64,000 nucleotides of DNA from Shewanella electrodiphila (GTDB lineage Bacteria > Pseudomonadota > Gammaproteobacteria > Enterobacterales > Shewanellaceae), in assembly GCF_023283985.1 (NCBI RefSeq), contig NZ_JAKIKU010000006.1, positions 1 through 64,000 on the forward strand, given 5' to 3'. Made by a program: the position numbers and the translations under genes. The notes under the pieces are model-generated. The model worked only from the letters and a program-made list of their open reading frames with translations, searched no databases and was not told the origin of the DNA. How positions within the stretch are numbered: the stretch's first letter is position 1; each line of letters begins with the position of its first letter. Below are positions 29,108-37,328 of the stretch, piece by piece.

Positions 29108-30364
29108 ATGAAAAACTCTGTAAAAGTTTCTATTAATCAAATTCAAGTGGGTAACTTTATTCGCTTACCTGTCTCGTGGAAAGACCACCCCTTTCTGTTC
29201 AGCAATTTTAAAGTCAAAACCCAATCTCAAATTGAATTAATCAAAAGCCTCGGGATTGAACAAGTCTATTTTGATACCGAACGCAGTGATGTGAAGCTAC
29301 TTGATAAAGAAGAAGCTAAGTCAAAAGCCGGATCGATTAAAGAAGATGGCTTAGATGAACTCAAGCTTGAGATGGATCAATACAAGCAAGAACAAATTGA
29401 ATCGCAAAAAAAACTTCGTCGCAGTATCAAGAAAACTGAACAACAATTTGACCGTTCTTTGTCTATGATGCGATCGACAGTTTCAAAGTTAGGAAGCCGT
29501 CCCTTAAACTCTGTTAATGATGCGAAAGACATGGTTAGCTCAATGACAAATATGTTACTGAGCTCTGATGATTTAGTTTTACATTTAATGGGCGATGCTA
29601 AGCCCGGTGACTTGATTTACCATCATTCTTTAAACGTTTCCGTTATGTGTATGATGTTGGCTAAAAGCCTAAACTGGAATCGAGAAGATATAGAATTAAT
29701 CGGTTTAGGTGCCTTATTTCATGATGTTGGCAAACTCAAAATACCCAGTAATATTCTCAATAAGCAAGTGCCGCTAACTAAACCAGAACAAAACCTGATT
29801 AAGCAGCATCCATTAATGAGTCTGAACTTTCTCAAATTAGCAGATACCTTCCCTGAGCAAGCTAAACCTATGATTGCTAACCATCATGAATTTATTGACG
29901 GTTCAGGCTACCCTAAAGGCTTAAAGGGTGATGATTTAGACAAATTCTCTCAGTTAATCGCTGTGGTCAATGAATACGATGATTTATGCAATGGCACCAA
30001 AACCTCAAAAGCCAAAACCCCATACGCATCACTTGGCTTAATTTATAAAAACTACCAAAAAAAGCTTAATGCTGAATATGTTGGCAAACTAATCAAAACT
30101 ATCGGTATTTATCCACCGGGCAGTGTAATTGAGTTATCCAGTGGTCAGTTTGGTATGGTGATGTCGGTTAATCTGAATAAAATCTTATTTCCGCAAATCA
30201 TGCTGTACGATCCTTTAGTACCAAAGGAGCAAGCACCGATAATTGATTTAGAGCGTGAAGAAATCAGTATAGTACGCTGCTTACCTGTATCAGCCTTGCC
30301 TGAAAATATTTTTAAATATCTAAACCCACGAGAGCGAATTAGCTACGGTATCGGCCAGCCATAG
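29108..30364 (+). CDS. HD-GYP domain protein, probable cyclic-di-GMP phosphodiesterase
   Basis: The 418-residue cytoplasmic protein has an N-terminal DUF3391-type domain (about 5-70) and a helical linker (about 80-130). The HD-GYP domain follows (about 165-350): H172/H173, the HD pair H205-D206 (GALFHDVGK), H259-H260 and DGSGYPKGL with G267-Y268-P269. All metal ligands and the GYP motif look intact, so hydrolysis of c-di-GMP is expected. A C-terminal beta-rich domain (about 335-400) completes it. There is no receiver or membrane domain. It is a single gene between the oxygenase gene and corA. Confidence 0.9.
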   Translation: MKNSVKVSINQIQVGNFIRLPVSWKDHPFLFSNFKVKTQSQIELIKSLGIEQVYFDTERSDVKLLDKEEAKSKAGSIKEDGLDELKLEMDQYKQEQIESQKKLRRSIKKTEQQFDRSLSMMRSTVSKLGSRPLNSVNDAKDMVSSMTNMLLSSDDLVLHLMGDAKPGDLIYHHSLNVSVMCMMLAKSLNWNREDIELIGLGALFHDVGKLKIPSNILNKQVPLTKPEQNLIKQHPLMSLNFLKLADTFPEQAKPMIANHHEFIDGSGYPKGLKGDDLDKFSQLIAVVNEYDDLCNGTKTSKAKTPYASLGLIYKNYQKKLNAEYVGKLIKTIGIYPPGSVIELSSGQFGMVMSVNLNKILFPQIMLYDPLVPKEQAPIIDLEREEISIVRCLPVSALPENIFKYLNPRERISYGIGQP

Positions 30365-30383
30365 TCTGTATATAACAAGCACA

Positions 30384-30420
30384 AAAAAGCCATTAATAAC
30401 TCAGTTATTAATGGCTTTTT
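30384..30420. terminator. Bidirectional terminator between the HD-GYP gene and corA
   Basis: AAAAAGCCATTAATAACT-CAG-TTATTAATGGCTTTTT: a long near-perfect stem with A and T tracts on both sides. Confidence 0.92.
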
Positions 30421-30448
30421 ATCTTAAAGACCAAACCGTTAAATGGCT

Positions 30449-31396
30449 TTATAACCAACCTTTACGTTTAAAAAATAAATAAGTACCACTGGCACTGGCA
30501 AGCATTAACCCAATAGCCATAGGGTAACCAAAACGCCAATCTAGTTCTGGCATATTGGCAAAGTTCATTCCATAACTACTGGCAATCACGGTTGGAGGTA
30601 AAAAGACCACCGCAGCAACCGAGAATATTTTAATAATTTTGGTTTGTTGAATACCACTAAAGCCCATTGCAGCATCAAGTAAGAAATTCAATTTATCAAA
30701 AATGAACTGACTGTGAGGCATTAAGGATTCAATATCAGATAACATCTCACGTAAGTCTTTAATGTTCTCTTCAGATAAATGCTCACGGTAATAACGCTGA
30801 ATGTACCTTAACGAACGCTGCGTATCGAGCAAGCTCAAACGAATTTTGCCGTTCGAATCTTCTTGCAAGGTGATCATCTTGAAAACTTCATCTAATTCTT
30901 CATCATTAAACACTTTCGAGCTGACATTATCTAAGACCGCATACACGTCTTCGATTAAATCTGATAAATAATCAACTTTCAGATGGAATAACTCCAGCAT
31001 TAAACCTTGAGGTGTCGTGGCATCTAAACGACCTAAGCGTAAGTAGTTACGCAGCAGGCGAATAAGACCGACATCTTCTTCACGAATGGTCAGTAAAAAA
31101 TCTTTACGTAAGTTAAATGACACGTTAATTGCACGCACATCAGACCCAGAACGCTGCGGGAACAAAGAGTTAATATGCAGACCATCTTTACTCTGAAAAA
31201 AACGTGCTGAGGCTTCAATTTCATTGATATCTTCTTCGTCAGGTACTTCCTCTACCGAAAAACGACTCAACCATTCCCTTTCATCATCATTGGGCTTGAA
31301 CATATCTAACCATAATGTTTGCTCGGGTATACTGTCGTGAACATTGAGTTCGTGGACCGTTAACTTTCGCTGATTATAAACATAGGCTGTTATCAT
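30449..31396 (-). CDS. corA: Magnesium/cobalt transporter CorA
   Basis: CorA is a homopentameric Mg2+ channel. The 315-residue length is typical (E. coli 316). It has the N-terminal cytoplasmic funnel (DIEASARFF-like NEIEASARFFQSKDGLHI) and a long stalk helix. Two C-terminal helices are joined by the periplasmic YGMNF and MPEL motifs (SSYGMNFANMPELDWRFGYP), and the basic tail ends KRKGWL. The ATG has a strong GGGGGGA ribosome site. CorA rather than ZntB is supported by the MPEL and the KRKGWL end. It lies near phoPQ and mgtE. Confidence 0.95.
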   Translation of the reverse strand: MITAYVYNQRKLTVHELNVHDSIPEQTLWLDMFKPNDDEREWLSRFSVEEVPDEEDINEIEASARFFQSKDGLHINSLFPQRSGSDVRAINVSFNLRKDFLLTIREEDVGLIRLLRNYLRLGRLDATTPQGLMLELFHLKVDYLSDLIEDVYAVLDNVSSKVFNDEELDEVFKMITLQEDSNGKIRLSLLDTQRSLRYIQRYYREHLSEENIKDLREMLSDIESLMPHSQFIFDKLNFLLDAAMGFSGIQQTKIIKIFSVAAVVFLPPTVIASSYGMNFANMPELDWRFGYPMAIGLMLASASGTYLFFKRKGWL

Positions 31397-31557
31397 GCTT
31401 CCCCCCTAGTAACCACTTAAAAAGCAATCACCGTCAATAGGTTAAATTTTTGGCTAGTGTACTAAAATAATCTAAAAATAAAACTGATAAATGTCATAAC
31501 AAGCAAATAACATCGAATATTAACTGAAAACCTTAATTTCACATATTAAAAGCAAAA

Positions 31558-31580
31558 AAAAGCGTCCAAATGGACGCTTT
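31558..31580 (-). terminator. Terminator of yejK
   Basis: On the minus strand AAAGCGTCCA-TT-TGGACGCTTT is followed by a run of T residues (TTTTT), 18 bp after the yejK stop. Confidence 0.88.
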
Positions 31581-31597
31581 AATTTAAATTTGATGTT

Positions 31598-32626
31598 TTA
31601 TTCACCTTTAAGGCGACGATCTAACTGATCTTTTAAGTTTGCTGGTACACCTTTAATCAATAAGGTATCTGAAATAGGATCATATATGACTCGTTCACCT
31701 AAATGGCCGCCATCAAAACTTAGTGTCACGCCGCCACCAGTACCTGAAAACTTCTTCAAGGTGCGTAAGCTAGCTTTATCGGCAGGAAACTCTTCATCTA
31801 ATTCATAAGTTCCACCACAGGCAAAGTCATAAAAAGAATCCATACCCGAGTCAGCAAGTTCATCAGCTAAATCTTTTACTTCAATGTCAGCACCTTCATC
31901 AGCGCGTTCACTGCAGTAATCAAACACTTTATCACGGCATTGTTGGCGTTCATCTTTAGTCAATTCACTGCTGGCAACAAAATCCTCGACTGCGTGCATT
32001 AAGGTTTTATTCTGTGCTTTAGTGTTAACACCTTCAACACAACCCATGAAGTCCAAGAAGAAATCAGCCACTTTACGGCCTGCACGACCGCGAACAAATG
32101 ATATATATTTGCGCGATTCTTTATCTGCTTGCCATTCTGTTAAATCGATACGTGCAGCTAACTGAACATTAGTTAGATCCAAATGATTATTCTGCGATAG
32201 CTCCATATCATCTAAAACAGTCATCGATGGTTTAGCATTCAATAAGGCAACAAATAAATAGTCACTTGTCATGCTGGTATAACATGACATCAATAAGAAG
32301 CCACCTTGGCTAAAGTCATATTTTGCGAGTTCCTCTTGGAGTAATTTACTCGCCGCACTACTGAACTCAACAAAACCTAACTCGCCGCTACGATATTCAT
32401 TTAATGCATTAGAAAAAGCCGGATTTGCTTCACCATCTTCGCCATGAGTACCAAAGAAACCAAAGCCTTTACCCGCTTTTCCAGTGTAAGTTTGATGTAA
32501 TTCTTCCAACATAGACTCAACAGCATTGCTATTTAATAGCGGCTGCGGTCTAAGACGACAACTTAACTGTCCCTGACTGTCTTGGGAAATTTCGTGGATA
32601 ATTGCTTGCTCGATATTGATGCTCAT
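31598..32626 (-). CDS. yejK: Nucleoid-associated protein YejK (NdpA family)
   Basis: YejK is a nucleoid-associated protein that binds DNA and modulates topoisomerase IV and gyrase in E. coli. The start at 32626 ([14 protein letters not shown], 342 residues) is chosen because it aligns with the known N-terminus; the reading frame extends 33 codons upstream without homology. Visible family landmarks are [10 protein letters not shown] near residue 50, [20 protein letters not shown] and [19 protein letters not shown]. It is divergent from yejL-yejM, matching the enteric arrangement. The ribosome site (AGGG only 3-4 nt from ATG) is poor. Confidence 0.92.
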   Translation of the reverse strand: MSINIEQAIIHEISQDSQGQLSCRLRPQPLLNSNAVESMLEELHQTYTGKAGKGFGFFGTHGEDGEANPAFSNALNEYRSGELGFVEFSSAASKLLQEELAKYDFSQGGFLLMSCYTSMTSDYLFVALLNAKPSMTVLDDMELSQNNHLDLTNVQLAARIDLTEWQADKESRKYISFVRGRAGRKVADFFLDFMGCVEGVNTKAQNKTLMHAVEDFVASSELTKDERQQCRDKVFDYCSERADEGADIEVKDLADELADSGMDSFYDFACGGTYELDEEFPADKASLRTLKKFSGTGGGVTLSFDGGHLGERVIYDPISDTLLIKGVPANLKDQLDRRLKGE

Positions 32627-32902
32627 AAGCCCTGACTGATCTCTATTAATGGAAGCGAAATAGCGTTCAATATCATAACAGACCAGAGTAAAAAGTCTTA
32701 AAAAAATCTTCGCAAAAATGCGCAATTACAAATCAGTTAAGCTAAATAAACTTCAGCAAAGCGATAAGAGCCAAAGGGGTTAATAAACCCAGATAAACCG
32801 CTGAGATTTGATGTAATTTTGAACATTAGAAACTTGCAGCAACAGCGGATGAAATCCGATATAATAATGGGCTAATTCATTACTTTTTGAACTTTTCTGA
32901 TT

Positions 32903-33121
32903 ATGGCTATCCAATCTAAATATACCAACACCCAAGTTGAAGCATTAATAACTGAGCTTTTAGCAGTACTTAATAAGCACCAAGCACCAACTGATTTAAG
33001 CCTGATGGTATTAGGCAATTGCGTTTCACACTTACTTGAAAACAAAGTACCGAGTGAATCTCGTCAAGCGGTAGCTGAACAGTTCGCTAAAGCATTAGCA
33101 CAATCAGTTAAAGCTGACTAA
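32903..33121 (+). CDS. yejL: DUF1414 protein YejL
   Basis: This small helical cytoplasmic protein of 72 residues belongs to a family of unknown function always found next to yejK and yejM. Recognisable parts are YTNTQVEALITELLAVL and LSLMVLGNCVSHLL. A perfect -10 (TATAAT at 32860-32865) lies about 40 bp upstream. yejM follows after 142 bp, so the two may be co-transcribed, or yejM may have its own promoter. Confidence 0.93.
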   Translation: MAIQSKYTNTQVEALITELLAVLNKHQAPTDLSLMVLGNCVSHLLENKVPSESRQAVAEQFAKALAQSVKAD

Positions 33122-33263
33122 GTAAAACTCAAGACCCAAAGATAGGTCTAAGTTAAAGATCAAACTAAACGCCATTTTAATTGTTCAAAGATATGCTATT
33201 TTTATACTTTGAATCAGGGCTAATAGATTTTGATTCCAGATAGGATTAGGAAAACGATACCGC

Positions 33264-35066
33264 ATGGTTGAGCGTAAAAAACAGATGACCCGTGACAAAG
33301 TGTCACGCCTTGTAAATTGGGGCCATTGGTTTGCCTTCTTTAATGGCTTTTTAGCTATGATAATTGGCGCCCGCTATTTAAGCAGTGTTGGTTACCCAGA
33401 AACCATTATTGGTTGGGGTTACCTAGCTATTAGCACCATTGGTCATTTCAGTTTTTTAGCCTTCATTGTCTATGTCGTCTTTCTATTCCCTATTACCCTT
33501 TTACTACCCTATTCAAAAATATTACGTGGTTATGCCGCACTCGTTGCGACATTAGGCCTGTGTATTTTGCTTTATGACACCATTGTCTTTGATGATTATG
33601 GTATTCATTTAAGTCCTTTTGCGTTCGATCTTGCCTGGACAGATCTCAATGCTCTGTTAAAAAGTACCTCCTATATCGCTACCCCGACAGCGATTATATT
33701 AATTGAACTGACCGCTGCTAATTTTATTTGGAAACGAATTGAAAAATTAGAGAAAAAGCAGTTTGGTAATAAAGCAATAGCCTTCGTCGGCATATGCTTT
33801 ATCAGTAGCCATTTAGTCCATATTTGGGCAGATGCCTCTGATGTAACTCAAATTACCCGTTTTGATGACACTTACCCGCTATCTTATCCTGCTACGGCGC
33901 GTTCTTTCATGGAGAGCCACGGCATTGAAGGAACCAATAGTGACGATAACCGATATCAAACCAAATCAAGAAACCTCAGCTACCCAATACTGCCTTTGCA
34001 ATGCAAAGATCCTGCACTGCTTTCACAACAAACTAATGTGCTAATTATTTCTGTTGATGGTTTAAGAGCTGATATGGTCAATGAACTCACCATGCCATTC
34101 TTAACCCAGTATCAGAATGACAATAAACAATTTACTGACCATTTCAGTGGCGGAAATCAATTTAAAACCGGCATGTTTGCCATGTTTTATGGCTTACAGG
34201 GTAACTATGGTGATAGAAAAGAGTTTTATCACACGCCGCCAGTTATGACTGTGGCGATGGTTCAAGCGGGTTACCAGCAAGCTATTTTTCTATCTGAAGA
34301 AAATGAAAAAGTATTCGACAATCGCTCAATATTTGACGGACTCTCTGTCATAACTAACGAGAGTGAAGAAGGCAGCGCGCAAACAGACATGAAAAATGTT
34401 CAGGCGTTTATTGATTGGAGCGCAAGTCAGCAATCTCATTGGTTCTCGCTAGTCAATTTATCTGCCCCAAAACATTATGACACCCCAATTGGCTTTTTAG
34501 GAATTGAAACGATTAAGCCGCACATTGATGTAAAGCCAGCACAAAAAGTATTGTATAACCAATATCGACAGTCTTTGTACTTTATTGATCAACAACTTAA
34601 AGAGTTACTTAATCATGTTGGTGATGACACTCTCATCATGATTACTGGTACCCATGGACAAATATTTAGCAGTAATCCATCTGAGGTGAACCAAGATCTT
34701 TCCCCTGGTAATGTTAAAGTACCGTTTGTCATGCATTGGCCAAATGTATCTGCTGATACTGTCAGCTATCGCACCAGTCATTTTGGTATTGTACCGACAA
34801 TAATGAGCCAAGTATTACATTGTAATAACTCAACTAGGGACTACAGCTCTGGCTATAGCCTGCTACAACCTAGTCAGCAAAAATGGGTTTATATTGGTGA
34901 TAGCCGCACCTTTGCTATATATCAAAAATCTGAGATTACTGTTTTAGACCGCCATGGGAAATATCGTATTTATGATATTAATTACCAGAAACAACTTAAA
35001 CAAAAACTGAGTGCTCCCGAGCTTATTCAAGTGATGCGAGAAGGACGAAGACTTTACAATCAATAA
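33264..35066 (+). CDS. yejM: Inner-membrane sulfatase-like protein YejM (PbgA/LapC)
   Basis: YejM senses periplasmic-leaflet LPS and controls LpxC degradation through LapB. The 600-residue product has five N-terminal membrane helices (about 12-190) starting with SRLVNWGHWFAFFNGFL. A periplasmic sulfatase-fold domain follows (about 260-560): IISVDGLRADMVNELTMPF, HFSGGNQFKTGMFAMFYG and ITGTHGQIF. The DGLR segment lacks the Cys/Ser needed for formylglycine, fitting a pseudo-enzyme. The ATG at 33264 is used because MVERKKQMTRDKVS aligns with the enteric N-terminus. The arginine-rich linker after the fifth helix, which binds lipid A in E. coli, is not obvious here. Confidence 0.92.
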   Translation: MVERKKQMTRDKVSRLVNWGHWFAFFNGFLAMIIGARYLSSVGYPETIIGWGYLAISTIGHFSFLAFIVYVVFLFPITLLLPYSKILRGYAALVATLGLCILLYDTIVFDDYGIHLSPFAFDLAWTDLNALLKSTSYIATPTAIILIELTAANFIWKRIEKLEKKQFGNKAIAFVGICFISSHLVHIWADASDVTQITRFDDTYPLSYPATARSFMESHGIEGTNSDDNRYQTKSRNLSYPILPLQCKDPALLSQQTNVLIISVDGLRADMVNELTMPFLTQYQNDNKQFTDHFSGGNQFKTGMFAMFYGLQGNYGDRKEFYHTPPVMTVAMVQAGYQQAIFLSEENEKVFDNRSIFDGLSVITNESEEGSAQTDMKNVQAFIDWSASQQSHWFSLVNLSAPKHYDTPIGFLGIETIKPHIDVKPAQKVLYNQYRQSLYFIDQQLKELLNHVGDDTLIMITGTHGQIFSSNPSEVNQDLSPGNVKVPFVMHWPNVSADTVSYRTSHFGIVPTIMSQVLHCNNSTRDYSSGYSLLQPSQQKWVYIGDSRTFAIYQKSEITVLDRHGKYRIYDINYQKQLKQKLSAPELIQVMREGRRLYNQ

Positions 35067-35125
35067 TATAAAATTGATTTATCGTTTACTTAACAATCGA
35101 TTGAAAGTAATTTTCATCAAACAGG

Positions 35126-35154
35126 TTGCCTGTAAAATACCTTATTGATAGTCT
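35126..35154 (+). promoter_or_regulatory. Promoter of tRNA-Pro
   Basis: TTGCCT (35126-35131) and TAGTCT (35149-35154) with a 17-bp spacer place the transcription start about 14 nt before the tRNA. Confidence 0.55.
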
Positions 35155-35174
35155 ATGCAGCGAAACAGAATGCT

Positions 35175-35251
35175 CGGGATATGGCCTAGTCCGGTAAGGC
35201 GCTTGTCTGGGGGACAAGAGATCACAGGTTCAAATCCTGTTATCCCGACCA
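35175..35251 (+). tRNA. tRNA-Pro (anticodon GGG)
   Basis: This is a complete 77-nt cloverleaf. The acceptor CGGGATA pairs with TATCCCG, the anticodon stem CTTGT/ACAAG closes the loop CTGGGGG (anticodon GGG), the T-arm has GGTTCAAATCC, and the encoded 3' end is ACCA. A T-tract (ACTTTTTTT) follows at once and could end transcription with the acceptor/T-arm stem. Confidence 0.97.
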
Positions 35252-35445
35252 CTTTTTTTCACCTCTGTAATTTCCCTTGTTTTTATTCTCAGTTAATTCG
35301 ATTAAACCTAGACTATTAGACCTTTGTCACCTAAAGCACACTTCAAAACGTCGTTTTGTGATTTACGCATGAGAATATATTCTCCTTTGCCGCTATATTG
35401 CCGCCTCTTAGCCTAATTTCACTTAAATTGTAGAAGGAAACTACC

Positions 35446-35793
35446 ATGTGGTGGCGCCTTGTTTTTATCACTTTAGCTTATATATTACTGGCAGCGCATT
35501 TCATTCGTTACGGTCAAATAAATCTAGCAGTGTTGTGCACCATGCTGCCGTTGCTGGCATTACTCAAAAATAACCTCATAAATCGAATCCTTCAATTAGG
35601 TCTCCTCGCTGGCACATTTGGCGTCTGGGGCGTTGTTACTTTCCAATATATTGACCTTAGGATTTCCATGCAGCAAGACTGGTACTTGCTCGCCGTAATT
35701 ATGGGCAGTGTTATTGGCTTCAGCTTATTCTCAAGTTACTGTATAAATGGTTTAGTGAAGCCTCCAAAACATAAAAATTGTTTATTTAGATAG
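35446..35793 (+). CDS. Small four-helix membrane protein, unknown function
   Basis: The 115-residue protein has AAGGA 7 nt before the ATG and four predicted membrane helices (about 4-20, 27-42, 48-67 and 80-100) with a short basic tail (KPPKHKNCLFR). I do not recognise the family. The stop codon lies inside a TAGA tetranucleotide run. It follows tRNA-Pro by about 195 bp and has its own terminator. The start and hydrophobic pattern make it a credible gene. Confidence 0.65.
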   Translation: MWWRLVFITLAYILLAAHFIRYGQINLAVLCTMLPLLALLKNNLINRILQLGLLAGTFGVWGVVTFQYIDLRISMQQDWYLLAVIMGSVIGFSLFSSYCINGLVKPPKHKNCLFR

Positions 35794-35805
35794 ATAGATA
35801 GATAG
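35787..35805. repeat. TAGA tetranucleotide repeat across a stop codon
   Basis: Four and three-quarter copies of TAGA in a row overlap the last codon and the stop of the membrane-protein gene. Copy-number changes would alter the spacing to the terminator, but a stop would remain in the frame. Confidence 0.85.
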
Positions 35806-35819
35806 CCAGAATTAGACAC

Positions 35820-35847
35820 AAAAAGCCGAGTTCAACTCGGCTTTTTT
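35820..35847. terminator. Bidirectional terminator between the small membrane gene and mgtE
   Basis: AAAAAGCCGAGTT-CAACTCGGCTTTTTT, extended outward by ACAC/GTGT pairing, with T-tracts on both strands. Confidence 0.92.
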
Positions 35848-35882
35848 GTGTCTGGTTAGTGGTATTTTGCCAAATAATTTTG

Positions 35883-36728
35883 TTAGCTAATGCCTAAGAA
35901 CGCATTCACAATACTGAAGTAAATCCACATACCAGAAATATCGACAATCGACGCCAGCAATGGGCTAACAAGTACTGCGGGATCTAATTTACATGCTCTA
36001 GCAATAATCGGTAACACACCACCAAGAGTTGTTGATATGCTGATTTGAATAAACAATGCCACAGCAACTGCACTGGCAATAAGCTCTAACTCAAAGCCTC
36101 CAGTCGACATACCATCACTGAAAAACATCACCCTTGCGACAATAACAAGCGCAATCACCAAACCAATAATTAACGCCACTCTGCTTTCTTTCCAAAGTAC
36201 CGACAACCACTGACGCTTTTTAAGCTCTCCAGTGGCGAGTGCTCTAATCACTAAGGTTGCCGCTTGAGCCCCAGTGTTGCCACCAGCAGCAGCAATAACA
36301 GGCATATAAATCGCTAACAACATTAATTGGCTCAGGGTATCTTCATAACTGGCAATAATTAACCCTGATACAATCCCTAGCAACGCTAAACCTATAATCC
36401 AGCCTATTCGCTGCTGAACGTGGGCGAAAACCCCTGTGTTTAAATAGCCTTTGTGGGGTTCAACCTCTGAGAGAATGATCCCTAACTGATGAGCAAAATG
36501 CCTTGCTCTAACATCTTCACCAACAATATCTAATTCAGCAATCAACTTTTGCACATGCACAACAGAGCACCCACCAAGAATATTAACTGCGTCTTCAATA
36601 GGCATTGAGGTCAACAACGCTATTTGTTCATCTTGAGTGTATTGAGTAAATATTTTGGTATTTGGGGTAGACTCTTCATTCGGTAATGACACTGAATCAT
36701 AAGCTAAGGCTTTATTCATTAGCTTCAT
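35883..36728 (-). CDS. mgtE: MgtE-type divalent cation transporter lacking CBS domains
   Basis: The C-terminal five-helix domain (about 110-281) carries the MgtE signature AAAGGNTGAQAATLVIRALATGE and the pore-end motif LDPAVLVSPLLASIVDISGMWIYF, which holds the Asp that binds Mg2+. The N-terminal part (about 25-100) resembles the superhelical MgtE_N domain. The CBS pair that normally joins them is absent: the protein is 281 residues rather than about 450. The start at 36728 has AGAG 7 nt upstream. Upstream lies a 290-nt leader with a small ORF. The substrate could be Mg2+ or Co2+. Confidence 0.85.
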   Translation of the reverse strand: MKLMNKALAYDSVSLPNEESTPNTKIFTQYTQDEQIALLTSMPIEDAVNILGGCSVVHVQKLIAELDIVGEDVRARHFAHQLGIILSEVEPHKGYLNTGVFAHVQQRIGWIIGLALLGIVSGLIIASYEDTLSQLMLLAIYMPVIAAAGGNTGAQAATLVIRALATGELKKRQWLSVLWKESRVALIIGLVIALVIVARVMFFSDGMSTGGFELELIASAVAVALFIQISISTTLGGVLPIIARACKLDPAVLVSPLLASIVDISGMWIYFSIVNAFLGIS

Positions 36729-36856
36729 GGTATATCTCTCTATCATGTATAGCTTAACCAACCAATTGATAAACGGCAGGTATTATCCATTAGCCACCTT
36801 TAAAAGATGCTAATCATTTTAAATACAAATGTATTTGTGGTGTCGAGTAGAGATTT

Positions 36857-36953
36857 GGGAGAAAAAATAAAAAGATAACAGCATATTGAATGTGTTCTAA
36901 GCCACTGAAGGGCTAGACAAAATTGACAGGCCGACAGGTGTTATTTTTCTCCC
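36857..36953 (-). promoter_or_regulatory. Long inverted repeat in the mgtE leader, candidate attenuator
   Basis: On the transcript, GGGAGAAAAAUAA (36953-36941, the final codons and stop of the leader ORF) can pair with UUAUUUUUUCUCCC (36870-36857): 13 bp with one bulged A. The same GGGAG can instead pair with CUCCU, which overlaps the Pro-Pro codons. A flanking CCGAC/GUCGG stem supports that second fold. The two folds exclude each other. A weak 7-bp hairpin followed by TTTTTATTTTTT lies inside. Confidence 0.5.
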
Positions 36954-36985
36954 TTTCTACTAGGAGGATAGTCGGTCGTTTTCAT
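36941..36985 (-). CDS. Candidate 14-residue leader peptide upstream of mgtE
   Basis: An ATG at 36985 with a perfectly spaced GGAG (6 nt) opens a 14-codon frame reading MKTTDYPPSRKGEK and ending TAA. Consecutive proline codons lie in its middle. Proline-rich leader peptides (mgtL, mgtP) control Mg2+ transporter genes in enterics, and this one lies in the untranslated leader of an mgtE gene. That is analogy, not homology. Confidence 0.5.
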   Translation of the reverse strand: MKTTDYPPSRKGEK

Positions 36986-37024
36986 TCTCGTCTCCAATTA
37001 TGACTGGCTATTCCAGCGCCGCAT

Positions 37025-37054
37025 AATATATCAAAGAGATAGGGAAAGTAACAA
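37025..37054 (-). promoter_or_regulatory. Candidate mgtE promoter
   Basis: On the minus strand TTGTTA (37049-37054) and TATATT (37025-37030) are separated by 18 bp. Transcription would start near 37018 and give a leader of about 290 nt. A small hairpin (CTGG-AATAG-CCAG) lies at its 5' end. Confidence 0.45.
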
Positions 37055-37123
37055 GAAACCAAGATGTGAAAAAGCCAAAAATAACAAAGGTATGACACAA
37101 AATTAAAGTCAGTAAACAGAAGC

Positions 37124-37185
37124 GGTTTAGCCTCCCTTTATTGATAACAAAAAATCAATCAAGGTTTCAGCGGGAGCACTAAACC
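37124..37185. other. Strong imperfect palindrome, unexplained
   Basis: GGTTTAG-C-CTCCC at the left pairs with GGGAG-CA-CTAAACC at the right: 12 bp with a small internal loop. An inner ATTGAT/ATCAAT stem lies off-centre. There is no U-tract on either strand, so it is not a terminator. The element lies between the mgtE promoter and msrQ. Confidence 0.6.
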
Positions 37186-37250
37186 AAACTATCTCTGGCT
37201 ATAATTAAGATCTATAGTAAAAGTCTGTAGTTAAGGGCTAATGCAATGAG

Positions 37251-37312
37251 CTTATGTAAAGATCTTATGTAAAGTGCTTATGTAAAGTGCTTATGTAAAG
37301 TGCTTATGTAAA
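37251..37312. repeat. 13-bp tandem repeat, almost five units
   Basis: CTTATGTAAAGTG is repeated head-to-tail: the first unit ends GAT, three units are identical, and a fifth is partial (ending near 37312). The array ends 16 bp from the msrQ stop codon. The identical units suggest recent slippage. Confidence 0.92.
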
Positions 37313-37328
37313 ACGTTTAGGAAAAAAA

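Noticed and set aside
36729..37018. Known Mg2+ riboswitch (M-box) in the mgtE leader
   Set aside because: I could not identify the conserved M-box core, and a short ORF with alternative hairpins explains the region better.
37251..37312. CRISPR array
   Set aside because: Units are head-to-tail without spacers and only 13 bp long; no cas genes occur in the window.
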